This document shows, piece by piece, positions 25,770 to 35,466 of a stretch of DNA of 64,000 nt (position 1 is the stretch's first letter; the number at the start of each line of letters is the position of its first letter). Location of the stretch: contig NC_016599.1 of NCBI RefSeq assembly GCF_000236705.1, positions 1,054,001 through 1,118,000 of the forward strand, given 5' to 3'. The notes beneath the pieces were generated by a model. It made no database searches, was not told where the DNA came from, and was given only the letters and a program-made list of their open reading frames with translations. Origin of the DNA: Owenweeksia hongkongensis DSM 17368. Its GTDB lineage: Bacteria; Bacteroidota; Bacteroidia; Flavobacteriales; Schleiferiaceae. A program made the position numbers and the translations under genes.

Positions 25770-28700
25770 ATGAAAAGATTGCTACTTGGCCTTTCACTAG
25801 GCATAACTTTATTTTGTTCTAATTCGCAGGCTCAAAGCACCGCACCAGCGCTTTACCTCAAAAATCACACAATACATATTCAGTCAGGAACGGATGATTT
25901 ACATTTCACCCCTGACGAAGTTGTGGATGGTAAAATTTACCGTATTGTTCAGGAAAGCAATCAGAAGTACTTTAAGCTTAAGATGAAAAACGAAAGTTTT
26001 GAAGTGCTTGAATATTTACCACATAATGCTTTCCTGGTAAGTATCAATGCTTCTTCAATAAATAGTTTTGAAGCTCTTTTAACTGAAAAAAAATCTCGGG
26101 TAGCCAAGTGGCAAGCTGAGTGGAAACTTTCTCCCCGCCTATTTAAAAGTGATATCCCCGATTGGGCTTGGATTGATAATAAGCAAATCAAAGTTTGGAT
26201 TCAGACTTACGCAGATATTGATCCACAAATGGCAAGTCAGCTTATTCAAAATGAAGGACTAGAAATTATTGACACCAAGCCGGAGCTTAACTTTTTTGCG
26301 ATAAGCATGAAGCCGGAAAATGCTGCACAAATTGCGGCTTTTCCTTTTGTGAGTTATCTACAAGAAATGGAGGACCCGGGACAAATTGAAAACTCTACGG
26401 CCAGGACTGATCACCGAGTAAATACTTTACAAGCATCATACAATGGAGCTCCAAATTATGATGGAACAGGTGTAACTGTAGGGCACGGTGATGATGGCGC
26501 ACTTGGCGACCATATAGACTACACAGGCCGCTTAACCCAAAACTCACCTCCCTCGACTGGTGATCATGGTGATCACGTAGCGGGAACTATTTTTGGAGCA
26601 GGAAACCTTGATCCGAAAGGACGAGGAATGGCTCCAGGAGCTGAAATTTATTATCAGGATTATCCTGATAACCTAAATAATGTAGATCAGGATTTTAATA
26701 CACATGGTGTTCGTATTACTTCATCATCCTATAGTAATGGTTGCAATGCGGGCTATACTGGCTTTACGCGCCAAATGGATTTAGATATGGATGATCACAA
26801 TACCGTCCTTCATGTCTTTTCTGCTGGAAATAGTGGAACTCAGGACTGTGGTTATGGAGCTGGCTCAGTTTGGGGAAATATTACTGGAGGGCATAAAATT
26901 GCCAAGAATGTAGTTACTGTAGCCAACCTTACTCGCACAGATGTTTTAGCGACCAGTAGCAGTCGTGGCCCTTCTGAAGATGGAAGAATAAAACCGGATA
27001 TTTCGGCCGTTGGAACTTCGGTTTACAGCACCACTGACTTACCTGCTCCAAATTCCTATACCAGCAAAACAGGAACCTCAATGTCTTGCCCTGGTGTATC
27101 AGGCACTTTAGCAACCCTCCATGAAGCTTACCGAGATAAAGTAGGTGGTGATCCTCATTCTAGCTTGCTAAAAGGTATAGCTCTAAATACGGCTGATGAT
27201 TTAGGTAATCCTGGCCCCGATTTTAAATTTGGTTTTGGCCGAATAAACGCACGCAGAGCTTATAATGTCATAGATGCTCAAACATTTATAAGCGATAGTA
27301 GTACTGGAACTACCAAGTCATTTACTATTAATATGCCATCTACGGGAACCGTAAAAGAAGTAAAGATTATGCTTATTTGGCCAGATCCTGCTGCCTCACT
27401 TACTGCGGCTAAGGTGCTGGTTAATGATTTGGACTTAAGCGCAAGCCAAGGAAGTAATAATTACCAACCATTGGTTTTGAATCCTAATCCAAATGCCACT
27501 ACGCTAAATGCCAATGCTGTAGAAGCACGTGATAGCCTGAATAATATTGAGCAGATTGTGATTTCTAATCCTAGTTCAGGAAACATTAGTGTAGATGTAG
27601 ATGCTTTCAACTTGCCATCTAATGGTCAAAAATTCTTTATTGTATATGAATTTGTAATGGATGAAGTAGAGCTTACCTACCCTCTTGGTGGCGAAGGTTT
27701 TGTTCCATTTGAAACTGAGTTTATTCGTTGGGATGCTTCAGAAGGAACCGGAAGTTTTACAGTAGAATATTCTACTGATAATGGAAACACATGGTCATTA
27801 ATAAACAACGTAAGCGCTAATGGTTCCTATTTCTTTTGGGCGGTACCAAATATCGTGACCAACGAAGCCAAGGTGAGAGTAACTCGCGGAACTCAAGTTT
27901 CTGAATCGCCAGGTACATTCAGTATTATAGGCACTCCTGCAAGCATAAACTTCCCTAAGCAATGTCCTGACTCTGCTACCATAGCATGGACTGCTGTACC
28001 AAACGCTACGGGATACATTGTATATGAGCTTGGAAGTAAATACATGGATAGCATTGGTTACACCACAACCAACTCTCTCACATTTGGCAACAACAACCCA
28101 AGTGTAAGCAATTGGTATAGTGTAGCCGCAGTACTTGACAGTGTACCAGGACGAAGAGCCTATGCTGTGGAAAAACCAACAGGCCTTATTAATTGTAATC
28201 TAAACTTTGATATTGAAGTAAGCCAAATGCTTTCTCCACCCTCAGGGGTTACTACAGATTGCTTTGATTATGACAATACTCCAATAAAGGTAAGGTTAGA
28301 AAATACTGGTGCCAGTGAGGTTTACAATTTTGATGTGAGCTATAAAATTAACAACAGCGCTGTGGTTACTGATAATATAACAGATACCATACCCGTTGGT
28401 GGAAGTCTTGATTATTCTTTTACAAGTAATGCCGGAATCGTAGGTGGATCGAACTATTACATTAGTATTTGGGTAAATTTAGCTGCCGATCAAAACAAAT
28501 TCAATGACAGCATTAGTGAAGTTGTGATTCTGCTTCCGGGAACAACCATTACAGCCCCTTATGTTCAGGATTTTGAATCATTTGGCCCCTGTGCTACTAC
28601 TTCCAATTGTTCTTTAGGAGAATGTAATTTAAGTGCTGGGTGGGAAAATGCCAAAAATATTGATGTTGATGATATAGATTGGCGAGTGGATAATGGAGGC

Positions 28701-29378
28701 ACACCATCTTCGGGTACTGGCCCCTCTATAGATGCTAATCCTGGAACCAGCACCGGAAACTACCTTTACCTAGAAGCTTCAGGAAGTTGCGATAGCAATG
28801 AAGCCCTATTACTTTCCCCTTGTATCGATCTTACATCAGCAAATATTCAGAGCGCCATGGCATCTTTTGAGTATCACATGAGTGGAGCTCAAATGGGTAA
28901 ACTTGATGTGGATATAATTTCGCAGGATGAACTTATTCTAAATGTAATTCCTACCTTCTCGGGTGATCAAGGTGTGAACTGGAATGTAGCTAACATAGAT
29001 CTTGCTCCATACCTAGGCGAAAAAGTAGTGATTCGCTTACGCGGAAAAACGGGTGATGGATTTAGATCTGACCTTGCAATTGATAATTTCTCTGTACAAG
29101 CCTCTGGAATTGGCTTAGAAGAAAGTCCACTTGGAAACCTTGCCCTTTATCCAAATCCAACAACAGGCGTATTCACTGTTTCGCTTGAAGAGAACCAAAA
29201 TGGTAAAGTAAGCTTCACTGTAAATTCTATTACAGGGAAGCAAGTTTTCACGAACAGCGCAGACGCAAACAATCAGAAAGAGTTTACACTAAACTTAAGC
29301 CACTTGCCAAAAGGAGCTTACATAGTTACTGTGACTACTGATGCAGGTTCGCAAAACCTAAGTATGATTAAGCAATAG
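25770..29378 (+). CDS. Secreted S8 subtilisin-like protease with T9SS type A tail
   Basis: A 1202-aa exported protease. After a signal peptide (to about residue 21) and a propeptide-like region comes a subtilase domain with probable catalytic Asp241 (GHGDDGAL), His269 (GDHGDHVAG) and Ser437 (TGTSMSC). Downstream are a P/CUB-like beta domain, a fibronectin-like region, a CARDB-like region and a MAM-like module (about 920-1110; YHMSGAQMGKLDVDI). The last 80 residues are a T9SS type A sorting domain (LYPNPTTGVF, ending SQNLSMIKQ), so it is exported across the outer membrane. Single-gene unit with its own terminator. Confidence 0.92.
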   Translation: MKRLLLGLSLGITLFCSNSQAQSTAPALYLKNHTIHIQSGTDDLHFTPDEVVDGKIYRIVQESNQKYFKLKMKNESFEVLEYLPHNAFLVSINASSINSFEALLTEKKSRVAKWQAEWKLSPRLFKSDIPDWAWIDNKQIKVWIQTYADIDPQMASQLIQNEGLEIIDTKPELNFFAISMKPENAAQIAAFPFVSYLQEMEDPGQIENSTARTDHRVNTLQASYNGAPNYDGTGVTVGHGDDGALGDHIDYTGRLTQNSPPSTGDHGDHVAGTIFGAGNLDPKGRGMAPGAEIYYQDYPDNLNNVDQDFNTHGVRITSSSYSNGCNAGYTGFTRQMDLDMDDHNTVLHVFSAGNSGTQDCGYGAGSVWGNITGGHKIAKNVVTVANLTRTDVLATSSSRGPSEDGRIKPDISAVGTSVYSTTDLPAPNSYTSKTGTSMSCPGVSGTLATLHEAYRDKVGGDPHSSLLKGIALNTADDLGNPGPDFKFGFGRINARRAYNVIDAQTFISDSSTGTTKSFTINMPSTGTVKEVKIMLIWPDPAASLTAAKVLVNDLDLSASQGSNNYQPLVLNPNPNATTLNANAVEARDSLNNIEQIVISNPSSGNISVDVDAFNLPSNGQKFFIVYEFVMDEVELTYPLGGEGFVPFETEFIRWDASEGTGSFTVEYSTDNGNTWSLINNVSANGSYFFWAVPNIVTNEAKVRVTRGTQVSESPGTFSIIGTPASINFPKQCPDSATIAWTAVPNATGYIVYELGSKYMDSIGYTTTNSLTFGNNNPSVSNWYSVAAVLDSVPGRRAYAVEKPTGLINCNLNFDIEVSQMLSPPSGVTTDCFDYDNTPIKVRLENTGASEVYNFDVSYKINNSAVVTDNITDTIPVGGSLDYSFTSNAGIVGGSNYYISIWVNLAADQNKFNDSISEVVILLPGTTITAPYVQDFESFGPCATTSNCSLGECNLSAGWENAKNIDVDDIDWRVDNGGTPSSGTGPSIDANPGTSTGNYLYLEASGSCDSNEALLLSPCIDLTSANIQSAMASFEYHMSGAQMGKLDVDIISQDELILNVIPTFSGDQGVNWNVANIDLAPYLGEKVVIRLRGKTGDGFRSDLAIDNFSVQASGIGLEESPLGNLALYPNPTTGVFTVSLEENQNGKVSFTVNSITGKQVFTNSADANNQKEFTLNLSHLPKGAYIVTVTTDAGSQNLSMIKQ

Positions 29379-29403
29379 CCTTTTAGCTATTTTTACAAAT
29401 AGA

Positions 29404-29438
29404 AAGCGCCCCGTAGTACTGCGGGGCGCTTTTGTTTT
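29404..29438 (+). terminator. Terminator shared by the subtilase and symporter genes
   Basis: AAGCGCCCCG and CGGGGCGCTT form a strong stem followed by TTTGTTTT on the + strand. It lies between two convergent genes and ends at the symporter stop. Confidence 0.85.
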
Positions 29439-30900
29439 AAGGACTCACTTCAATTTCGGGTTGCTCTCCAGGTTTTCTTCTCAATAACCAAAGTCCTATC
29501 AAAGTAAACAGTCCATTTACCAATAGTAGCTCAAAACCAAATTTATAACCAAACCAAGCCTCTGAATTATCCTTAAGGATGTAACTCAAAATTGGAGAGA
29601 TAATCGCAATTACCGGCACCCACCTGTCTTTTACATTCCATTTAGTAAAAAGTCCAAAAGCATACATACCAAGCAATGGTCCGTAAGTGTAACCGGCAGC
29701 TACAAAAAGCTCTTTGATCACACTTTCATCTACCGTGTATTTAAAAGCCAGAATCACCAAAAGTAAAATAACGGAGAACATGATGTGCACTTGCTTTCTA
29801 ATCCTCTTTCCTGCCTTAGCCTCTTTATTTTGAATTCCTAAAATATCTACACAAAAGGAAGTGGTAAGTGCGGTAAGTGCAGAATCGGCACTACTATATG
29901 CAGCAGCAATAAGACCAAGTATAAACAGTACGCCAACCACAACTCCCAAATCTCCGCTAAGGGCCACAGCAGAGTATAGCTTATCGCCTGTTTCAGCAAT
30001 TCCATTAGCATCAGCATAGTCGTAAAGTAAAACCCCCAGAGAAAGGAAAATCAGGTTTACAAACACCAAAATGATGCTGAGCCAAAACATGTTCTTCTGC
30101 GCATCCTTCAAGCTTCGGCAGCTTAGATTTTTCTGCATCATGTCCTGATCTAGTCCTGTCATCACAATGGTGATAAACATCCCCGAGAGGAATTGCTTCC
30201 AAAAAGCATTTTCCGTTTTCCATTCATCAAAAAAGAAAATCCGTGACATATCCGAATTGCTCACGTACTCTATCAAATTGCCATCAGGAATCAAGCTTTT
30301 CTTAATGAGAACAACAGTAATAATTACCGCCACCAGCATAAAGGTGGTTTGCAAAGTGTCTGTCCAAATGATGGTTTTTATTCCGCTCCTAAACGTGTAC
30401 ACCCAGATTAACAAAATCGTTACCATCACGGTTACCCAGAAGGGAACTTCTAAAGCATCAAACACCGCATATTGCAGAACTATTGCTACCAAGTAAAGAC
30501 GAAAGGACGCCCCGATAATTCTGGAAATCAAAAAGAAAACAGAGCCTGTTTTGTAGGATGAAGGCCCAAAACGCTGGTCGAGATAGGTATAAATTGAAGT
30601 GAGCTGCAAACGATAATAAAGCGGCAAAAGCACTTTGATAATCACCGCATAACCCAGCACATAGCCCAGCACTACTTGCATGTAGCTAAACTGGCTCCCT
30701 TCTACCCAACCAGGAACGGAGATAAAAGTAACCCCGCTCAAGGAAGCCCCCACCATACCAAAAGCCACCACATACCAAGGACTTTGGCGATTACCCAAAA
30801 AGAAGGAATCATTGTCATCCTTGCGGCCTGTGAGGTAAGAAACCCCGATGAGCAAAAGAAAATAACAAGCAACCAGCGTAATGATAAAGATGGGACTCAT
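29437..30900 (-). CDS. Sodium:solute symporter (SSS family), second copy
   Basis: A 487-aa membrane transporter with about 13 hydrophobic segments. It shows the SSS phrases FFLGNRQSPWYVVAFGMVGASLSGVTF, seen in short pieces such as SPWYVVAFGM, and AAAYSSADSALTALTTSF. It lacks the long hydrophilic insert of the copy at 21351-23057 and is clearly a different subfamily. It stands alone, convergent with the subtilase gene and divergent from recR, so its substrate cannot be guessed from neighbours. Confidence 0.9.
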   Translation of the reverse strand: MSPIFIITLVACYFLLLIGVSYLTGRKDDNDSFFLGNRQSPWYVVAFGMVGASLSGVTFISVPGWVEGSQFSYMQVVLGYVLGYAVIIKVLLPLYYRLQLTSIYTYLDQRFGPSSYKTGSVFFLISRIIGASFRLYLVAIVLQYAVFDALEVPFWVTVMVTILLIWVYTFRSGIKTIIWTDTLQTTFMLVAVIITVVLIKKSLIPDGNLIEYVSNSDMSRIFFFDEWKTENAFWKQFLSGMFITIVMTGLDQDMMQKNLSCRSLKDAQKNMFWLSIILVFVNLIFLSLGVLLYDYADANGIAETGDKLYSAVALSGDLGVVVGVLFILGLIAAAYSSADSALTALTTSFCVDILGIQNKEAKAGKRIRKQVHIMFSVILLLVILAFKYTVDESVIKELFVAAGYTYGPLLGMYAFGLFTKWNVKDRWVPVIAIISPILSYILKDNSEAWFGYKFGFELLLVNGLFTLIGLWLLRRKPGEQPEIEVSP

Positions 30901-31007
30901 GTGTTCTAATTTTTCACAAATAAGAGTAATTTTTGGAGATGCTAAACGAGTCCGCTTTCATTTTTGCTCACAGAGGAGGTTTTATAACCTTATGAAAAAT
31001 CAGTTAA

Positions 31008-31059
31008 GAGTTTCAAACTCACTCTTAGACTTTTCCAAAGTTTGAAACTTTGGAAAAGT
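31008..31059. repeat. Two tandem palindromes between symporter and recR
   Basis: GAGTTTCAAACTC (31008-31020) is a perfect short palindrome. Nine bases later a 15-bp perfect inverted repeat with a 1-base centre follows (31029-31059). No T-run fits a terminator for either divergent neighbour, so this looks like a small repeat element or a regulatory hairpin. Confidence 0.6.
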
Positions 31060-31111
31060 TCCTCCCTCAGCGGCAAAAAATAAAAAAGCTTTTCATCTCC
31101 TATTGTGTACC

Positions 31112-31119
31112 TATCTTTG
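31112..31119 (+). promoter_or_regulatory. Putative -7 element for recR
   Basis: TATCTTTG is an exact TAnnTTTG match 17 bases before the ATG at 31137. It rules out the longer reading frame that begins at 31050 as the normal start. Confidence 0.55.
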
Positions 31120-31136
31120 AACTTTATCTTGCACTC

Positions 31137-31772
31137 ATGAACTTTTCTTCTAAATATTTAGAAAAAGCGGTAGACGAAATTTCTAACCTTCCGGGGATAG
31201 GAAAGAAAACAGCCTTGCGACTGGCGCTACATTTATTACGCCAGGACAAAGAAGCTGTAGGCTCACTTTCTGAAGCATTGCTTGCCTTAAAAAGCAAGGT
31301 GAATGAATGTCAAAAATGTGGTAACCTTTCTGATCACAATATTTGTGAAATATGCGCCAACCCTACCCGAAATGATGAACTCATTTGTGTGGTAGAAGAT
31401 GTGCGCGATGTAATGGCCATTGAAAATACCGGTCAGTATCGAGGATTATATCACGTTCTTGGCGGTGTAATCAGCCCCATGGAAGGCATTGGCCCGGCTG
31501 AGCTGAATATTGGAAGTTTGATAAACCGAGTGGAACAAAGCACTCCCAAGGAAATCATCTTTGGATTGGGCACCACCATGGAAGGCGAAACCACAACTTT
31601 TTATCTATATAAAAAACTGGCAGGTTTTGACATCAAACTATCTGCCATAGCACGCGGTATTGCCGTTGGCGACCAGCTGGAATATGCTGATGAAGTAACT
31701 TTGGCACGAAGCATCACCAACCGCGTGCCCTACGAAAATTCCATTACTCAAAATCAAAATTCGCGAGCTTGA
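31137..31772 (+). CDS. recR: Recombination mediator RecR
   Basis: A 211-aa DNA repair protein that works with RecF/RecO to load RecA on gapped DNA. It has an N-terminal helix-hairpin-helix ([17 protein letters not shown]), a Cys4 zinc finger (Cys58, 61, 70 and 73), and a Toprim domain ([29 protein letters not shown]). The ATG at 31137 gives the usual length; the promoter element just upstream supports it. The next gene overlaps its stop by 4 bases (TTGA), so recR heads a unit with glycosyltransferase-like genes. Confidence 0.96.
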   Translation: MNFSSKYLEKAVDEISNLPGIGKKTALRLALHLLRQDKEAVGSLSEALLALKSKVNECQKCGNLSDHNICEICANPTRNDELICVVEDVRDVMAIENTGQYRGLYHVLGGVISPMEGIGPAELNIGSLINRVEQSTPKEIIFGLGTTMEGETTTFYLYKKLAGFDIKLSAIARGIAVGDQLEYADEVTLARSITNRVPYENSITQNQNSRA

Positions 31773-33175
31773 AAAGCGGTTCCCGAAGAGAAATAATACT
31801 GCTATTTGCAGCAAATGTGTTGGCACGATTGCCCTTTATAAATGCGGGGTACGGTCGTGAAGAAGACGCATGGGCGCAAGCACAAAATGCCAAACAAATT
31901 TGGGAAACAGGAATTTATGAGGTTTCCCGCCTTCCCGGGCATCCACTTTATGAATTGCTCCTTGCCGGCCTATGGCCCATCAATCATTCATATTGGCTTT
32001 TCAATTTGTTGAGTGTATTGGTGAGCAGTCTCTCGGTGGTGTATTTTTATAAAATTTGCAACAAGCTGAATCTGCTAAACACGCTGGCATTAAGCGTAGC
32101 TTTTAGCTTTATCCCTGTATTTTTTATTGCTGGCACTTACACCATAGACTACAATTTCGGCCTGCTCTTTATCCTCATTTCGCTCTATCAGCTCCTTAGG
32201 GGAAAATATTGGCTAGCCGGAATTTTTATTGGTCTTGCCACTGGCATTCGAATTTCCCACCTAGGCTTTATACTCCCGTGGGCTATTATCATCTTCACAC
32301 GTACACATAGTTTAAAGTTTGTTTTAAGGATGGGACTCACCTCCTTGTTAGTTGCTGCAATAGCTTTTTCGCCACCCTTGCTTCAATATGGGATGGGCTT
32401 TTTAGATTTTCATAAACCGCCCTACCCCAGCACCATTAAAGTATTGTACAAAATGAGCGTGGGTGTTTACGGCATTCCTCTGCTATTATTTTTCGCATAT
32501 TTCTTTTTCACAAATATCCGCAAGCCCTTTAGCTTTTGGACACTTCACAGCTACTACAGCCGTATGCCACGCGGTTTTTATATTTCGCTGTTGCTAATAT
32601 TTGCCATGCAACTGGTGGTATTTTTAAGGCTGCCTTTTAAGTCTGAGTTTTTCATACCCTTTTTGCCATTTCTATTGATGTATTTGGGAGTGCTAATGAA
32701 CCGAAAGCAAGCGATTTCTCTAGCTATAGTTTCCATCGCTTCATGCTTCTTTTTTGGCTTTGATTATTACAACCCGTACCGTGGCGCACCGCCCAGCCCG
32801 TTAGGTTTAAGGTTTGAAGGAAACGACAAGTCTCTATTTTTTGACCCTATTCAAGGGCCCGCCATTATTGATATTAGAAAGAGAAATACCAAAATTCAAT
32901 TTGTAGAAGAATTTAATGCTTGGGCAAAAAAGCAAAGCGCTCCTACCTATGTGATTGCAGGGTGGTACTGGCCACAAATCGACCTTAAGCAACAATATCC
33001 CAGCAATGTAGAAGTTGATTATTACGCTACTGAAGATGAAGTGAGAAACGCGCACAAAAGCGGAAAAGCCATTTTTTACCTTCCGGAGATAAATGAGGCC
33101 AACGCGCAAATAAACTCTCATTATCTTGCGGACTCTTTAGGAAAGCCTTGGCTACCCGAAACGAATAAGGAATAA
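31769..33175 (+). CDS. GT-C-like polytopic membrane protein (glycosyltransferase 39-like)
   Basis: A 468-aa protein with about 10 hydrophobic segments. The first luminal loop carries an acidic motif (GREEDAW, about residues 28-34) followed by a loop helix with [15 protein letters not shown], the arrangement seen in GT-C enzymes such as PMT/ArnT that use lipid-linked sugars. The C-terminal 120 residues form a soluble domain. The start is a TTG overlapping the recR stop (TTGA). The GT2 fusion gene follows 19 bases later. Enzyme class is likely; donor and acceptor are unknown. Confidence 0.65.
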   Translation: MKSGSRREIILLFAANVLARLPFINAGYGREEDAWAQAQNAKQIWETGIYEVSRLPGHPLYELLLAGLWPINHSYWLFNLLSVLVSSLSVVYFYKICNKLNLLNTLALSVAFSFIPVFFIAGTYTIDYNFGLLFILISLYQLLRGKYWLAGIFIGLATGIRISHLGFILPWAIIIFTRTHSLKFVLRMGLTSLLVAAIAFSPPLLQYGMGFLDFHKPPYPSTIKVLYKMSVGVYGIPLLLFFAYFFFTNIRKPFSFWTLHSYYSRMPRGFYISLLLIFAMQLVVFLRLPFKSEFFIPFLPFLLMYLGVLMNRKQAISLAIVSIASCFFFGFDYYNPYRGAPPSPLGLRFEGNDKSLFFDPIQGPAIIDIRKRNTKIQFVEEFNAWAKKQSAPTYVIAGWYWPQIDLKQQYPSNVEVDYYATEDEVRNAHKSGKAIFYLPEINEANAQINSHYLADSLGKPWLPETNKE

Positions 33176-33194
33176 TAGCTGCCCTCAACACTGC

Positions 33195-35153
33195 ATGAAA
33201 CTATCCATCGTAATAGTAAATTACAACGTAAAGTACTTCCTTGAGCAATGCCTGCGCTCGGTAGATATTGCCATGCAAGGTATTGATGGCGAAATCTTTA
33301 TGGTAGACAATGCCTCTGCCGACAAGAGTGTGGAGATGGTGCAGCAAAAGTTTCCACATGTAAAAGTGATTGCCAACAAAGACAATGTAGGCTTTTCCAA
33401 AGCCAACAATCAGGCGATGCGCATTTCCAAAGGCGAGTATATTCTTTTGCTGAATCCAGACACTGTTGTTGAAGAAAATACATTCCGCGAAAGCATACGC
33501 TTTATGGACGAGCATAAGGATGCAGGTGCACTTGGCGTAAAAATGATTGACGGCAAAGGAAACTTTTTGCCAGAAAGCAAACGCGGACTACCAACCCCTT
33601 GGGTAAGTTTTTATAAAATATTTGGACTTTCTTCATTGCTTCCAAAATCACCAAAGTATGCCCGCTACCACATGGGGCATTTGGACAAAGATGAAAACCA
33701 CGAAATAGAAATTTTGGCCGGAGCCTATATGTTTATGCGCAAAGAAGCGCTGGACAAATCCGGACTGCTAGACGAAGATTTCTTTATGTACGGGGAAGAT
33801 ATTGACCTCTCCTACCGCATTGTAAAAGCGGGTTACAAAAATTACTACCTGGCAGATACGAGCATTATTCACTACAAAGGTGAGAGTACCAAAAAAGGTA
33901 GCCTCAACTATGTATATGTGTTTTACAAGGCCATGGCCATTTTTGCCAAAAAGCACTTTAGCGGCACCTATGCTACCATGTTTAATTTCATGATTACGCT
34001 GGCCATTTACCTTCGTGCTGGTTTATCGGTTTTTAAAAGAATTATTTCGGCTTTAGCCCTACCTACTTTAGATGCTGGGGTATTTTTGGCGGGACTCTAT
34101 TATATAAAGGAGTACTGGGAGCACAATCACCGCTTTATTGTGGGTGGTGAATATTCTTCTGAATTGATTTGGACGGCATTCCCACTTTACGCCCTAGCGT
34201 GGATTGTTGGAATATTTGTGAGCGGTGGTTATGAAAAGCCAACTCGCATCATCAATCTCTTGAAAGGTATTTTAATAGGTAGTGTTGCAATTTTGGTAGG
34301 CTACAGCTTGGTGCCTGAAGATTATAGATTCTCCCGAGCTATCATTTTGCTAGGTTCCGTTTGGGCGGTTTTTTCTATTCCATTAATACGATTGATTTTA
34401 CAGCGAATATTTAAGTTTCCATTGATTTCTATAACGCAGGAAAATAAGCGCATTCTTATAGTTGGTACTCCTGATGAAGCTGCCAGAGTGGAACAGCTTA
34501 TAAAGCAAACCTCTGGAAGACTGGCTTACCTGGCTTTTATTTCTCCTGGTAAAGAACCTATTCAGAATGAAAAGTATGTTGGCCAATTGGTCGACTTAGC
34601 TGACATCTGCCGCATCTTTCAAATAGATGAAGTGATATTTTGCTCTAAAGACATTTCGGGTAACGACATTTTCAAAAAGATGGCTGAGCTCAATCCACTC
34701 AAAGTGGAAATAAAAATCGCACCTACCGAAAGTGAGTTTGTGATTGGAAGTAATTCTATTGACAGCCAAGGTTCGTGGTACACCATTCAGTTTAATGATA
34801 TTTCAAAGCCTGCAAATAAAAGAGCCAAGCGCATATTTGATATTACTGCTGCCCTTTTGTTACTCATCATTTCGCCATTTATAGTTTGGGCAGTGGAGCA
34901 CAAAGGAGCTTTCTTCAAAAATATATTCTCCGTACTAAGCGGTCGCAAAACTTGGGTGGGATATGATCCGCAATCTAACATCGAACATTTACCCAAGCTT
35001 AGGCATTCTGTACTAAAAACAACTTTGGGAAGTGGTTTAAACACAAATAATGATGCGGCTATAAATCACATTAATCAACTGTACGCCAAGAACTACAAGG
35101 TGTGGAATGACCTACAATTTTTGATAAGCGGCTACAGATATTTAGGAAGCTAA
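33195..35153 (+). CDS. GT2 glycosyltransferase fused to a degenerate sugar-transferase-like domain
   Basis: A 652-aa fusion. Residues 1 to about 250 are a family 2 glycosyltransferase (SIVIVNYNVKYFLEQCLRSV, MVDNASADKS, NKDNVGFSKANNQAM, LLLNPDTVVE, YGEDIDLSYR). The second half has membrane segments, a nucleotide-binding-like region (ENKRILIVGTPDEAARVEQL) and a segment like the polyprenyl-phosphate hexose-1-P transferase entry helix (RAKRIFDITAALLLLIISPF). The catalytic stretch that normally follows it (RxG...KFRSM) is absent, so this half may be inactive or regulatory. It follows the GT-C-like gene, suggesting polysaccharide or glycoprotein work at the membrane. Confidence 0.8.
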   Translation: MKLSIVIVNYNVKYFLEQCLRSVDIAMQGIDGEIFMVDNASADKSVEMVQQKFPHVKVIANKDNVGFSKANNQAMRISKGEYILLLNPDTVVEENTFRESIRFMDEHKDAGALGVKMIDGKGNFLPESKRGLPTPWVSFYKIFGLSSLLPKSPKYARYHMGHLDKDENHEIEILAGAYMFMRKEALDKSGLLDEDFFMYGEDIDLSYRIVKAGYKNYYLADTSIIHYKGESTKKGSLNYVYVFYKAMAIFAKKHFSGTYATMFNFMITLAIYLRAGLSVFKRIISALALPTLDAGVFLAGLYYIKEYWEHNHRFIVGGEYSSELIWTAFPLYALAWIVGIFVSGGYEKPTRIINLLKGILIGSVAILVGYSLVPEDYRFSRAIILLGSVWAVFSIPLIRLILQRIFKFPLISITQENKRILIVGTPDEAARVEQLIKQTSGRLAYLAFISPGKEPIQNEKYVGQLVDLADICRIFQIDEVIFCSKDISGNDIFKKMAELNPLKVEIKIAPTESEFVIGSNSIDSQGSWYTIQFNDISKPANKRAKRIFDITAALLLLIISPFIVWAVEHKGAFFKNIFSVLSGRKTWVGYDPQSNIEHLPKLRHSVLKTTLGSGLNTNNDAAINHINQLYAKNYKVWNDLQFLISGYRYLGS

Positions 35154-35418
35154 GTCAAAAGCCATAAATCCTAAGCTCTAAATACTAAACTCTAAAACCG
35201 AAAGGAGTTTGGAACTTCCAAAATCTCAAAACGTGGGTTAACTTTTATCTTATAAGACCTGTTTTTGAATTTACTTTTTTGAGCTTTCTTATTTGTTTCG
35301 AGTTTAGTTTTTAGAATTTAGAGTTTGATATTAAAGGCTTTATAAAATTTACAACCTTATCTTTTACAACGCTTTCTTTCCGGTGAGTAAAGCTCCGTCA
35401 AATAGCCCTCTATTTTTT
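35154..35418. repeat. AT-rich intergenic region with a long imperfect inverted repeat
   Basis: About 300 bases without a gene. One arm (35172-35193, with CTCTAAATACTAAACTCT) is roughly complementary to the other (35299-35326, with GAGTTTAG and AATTTAGAG), about 105 bases apart. No open frame or RNA gene is evident. It may be a small decayed repeat element; chance in AT-rich DNA is possible. Confidence 0.4.
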
Positions 35419-35426
35419 TACCTTTG
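35419..35426 (+). promoter_or_regulatory. Putative -7 element for the E2 gene
   Basis: TACCTTTG is an exact TAnnTTTG match 40 bases before the ATG at 35467. No -33 TTG is visible. Confidence 0.45.
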
Positions 35427-35466
35427 CACTCCTTTTCAGAGAAACATAATATTTTATTAAACGAAT

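Noticed and set aside
25613-25804. 63-codon minus-strand frame with a hydrophobic end
   Set aside because: It overlaps the subtilase start and covers both the good minus-strand promoter at 25634-25662 and the + strand promoter. Hydrophobic residues are expected by chance in AT-rich DNA.
31050-31136. 29-codon upstream extension of recR
   Set aside because: It is not in the RecR family, and an exact -7 promoter element lies within it, 17 bases before the ATG at 31137.
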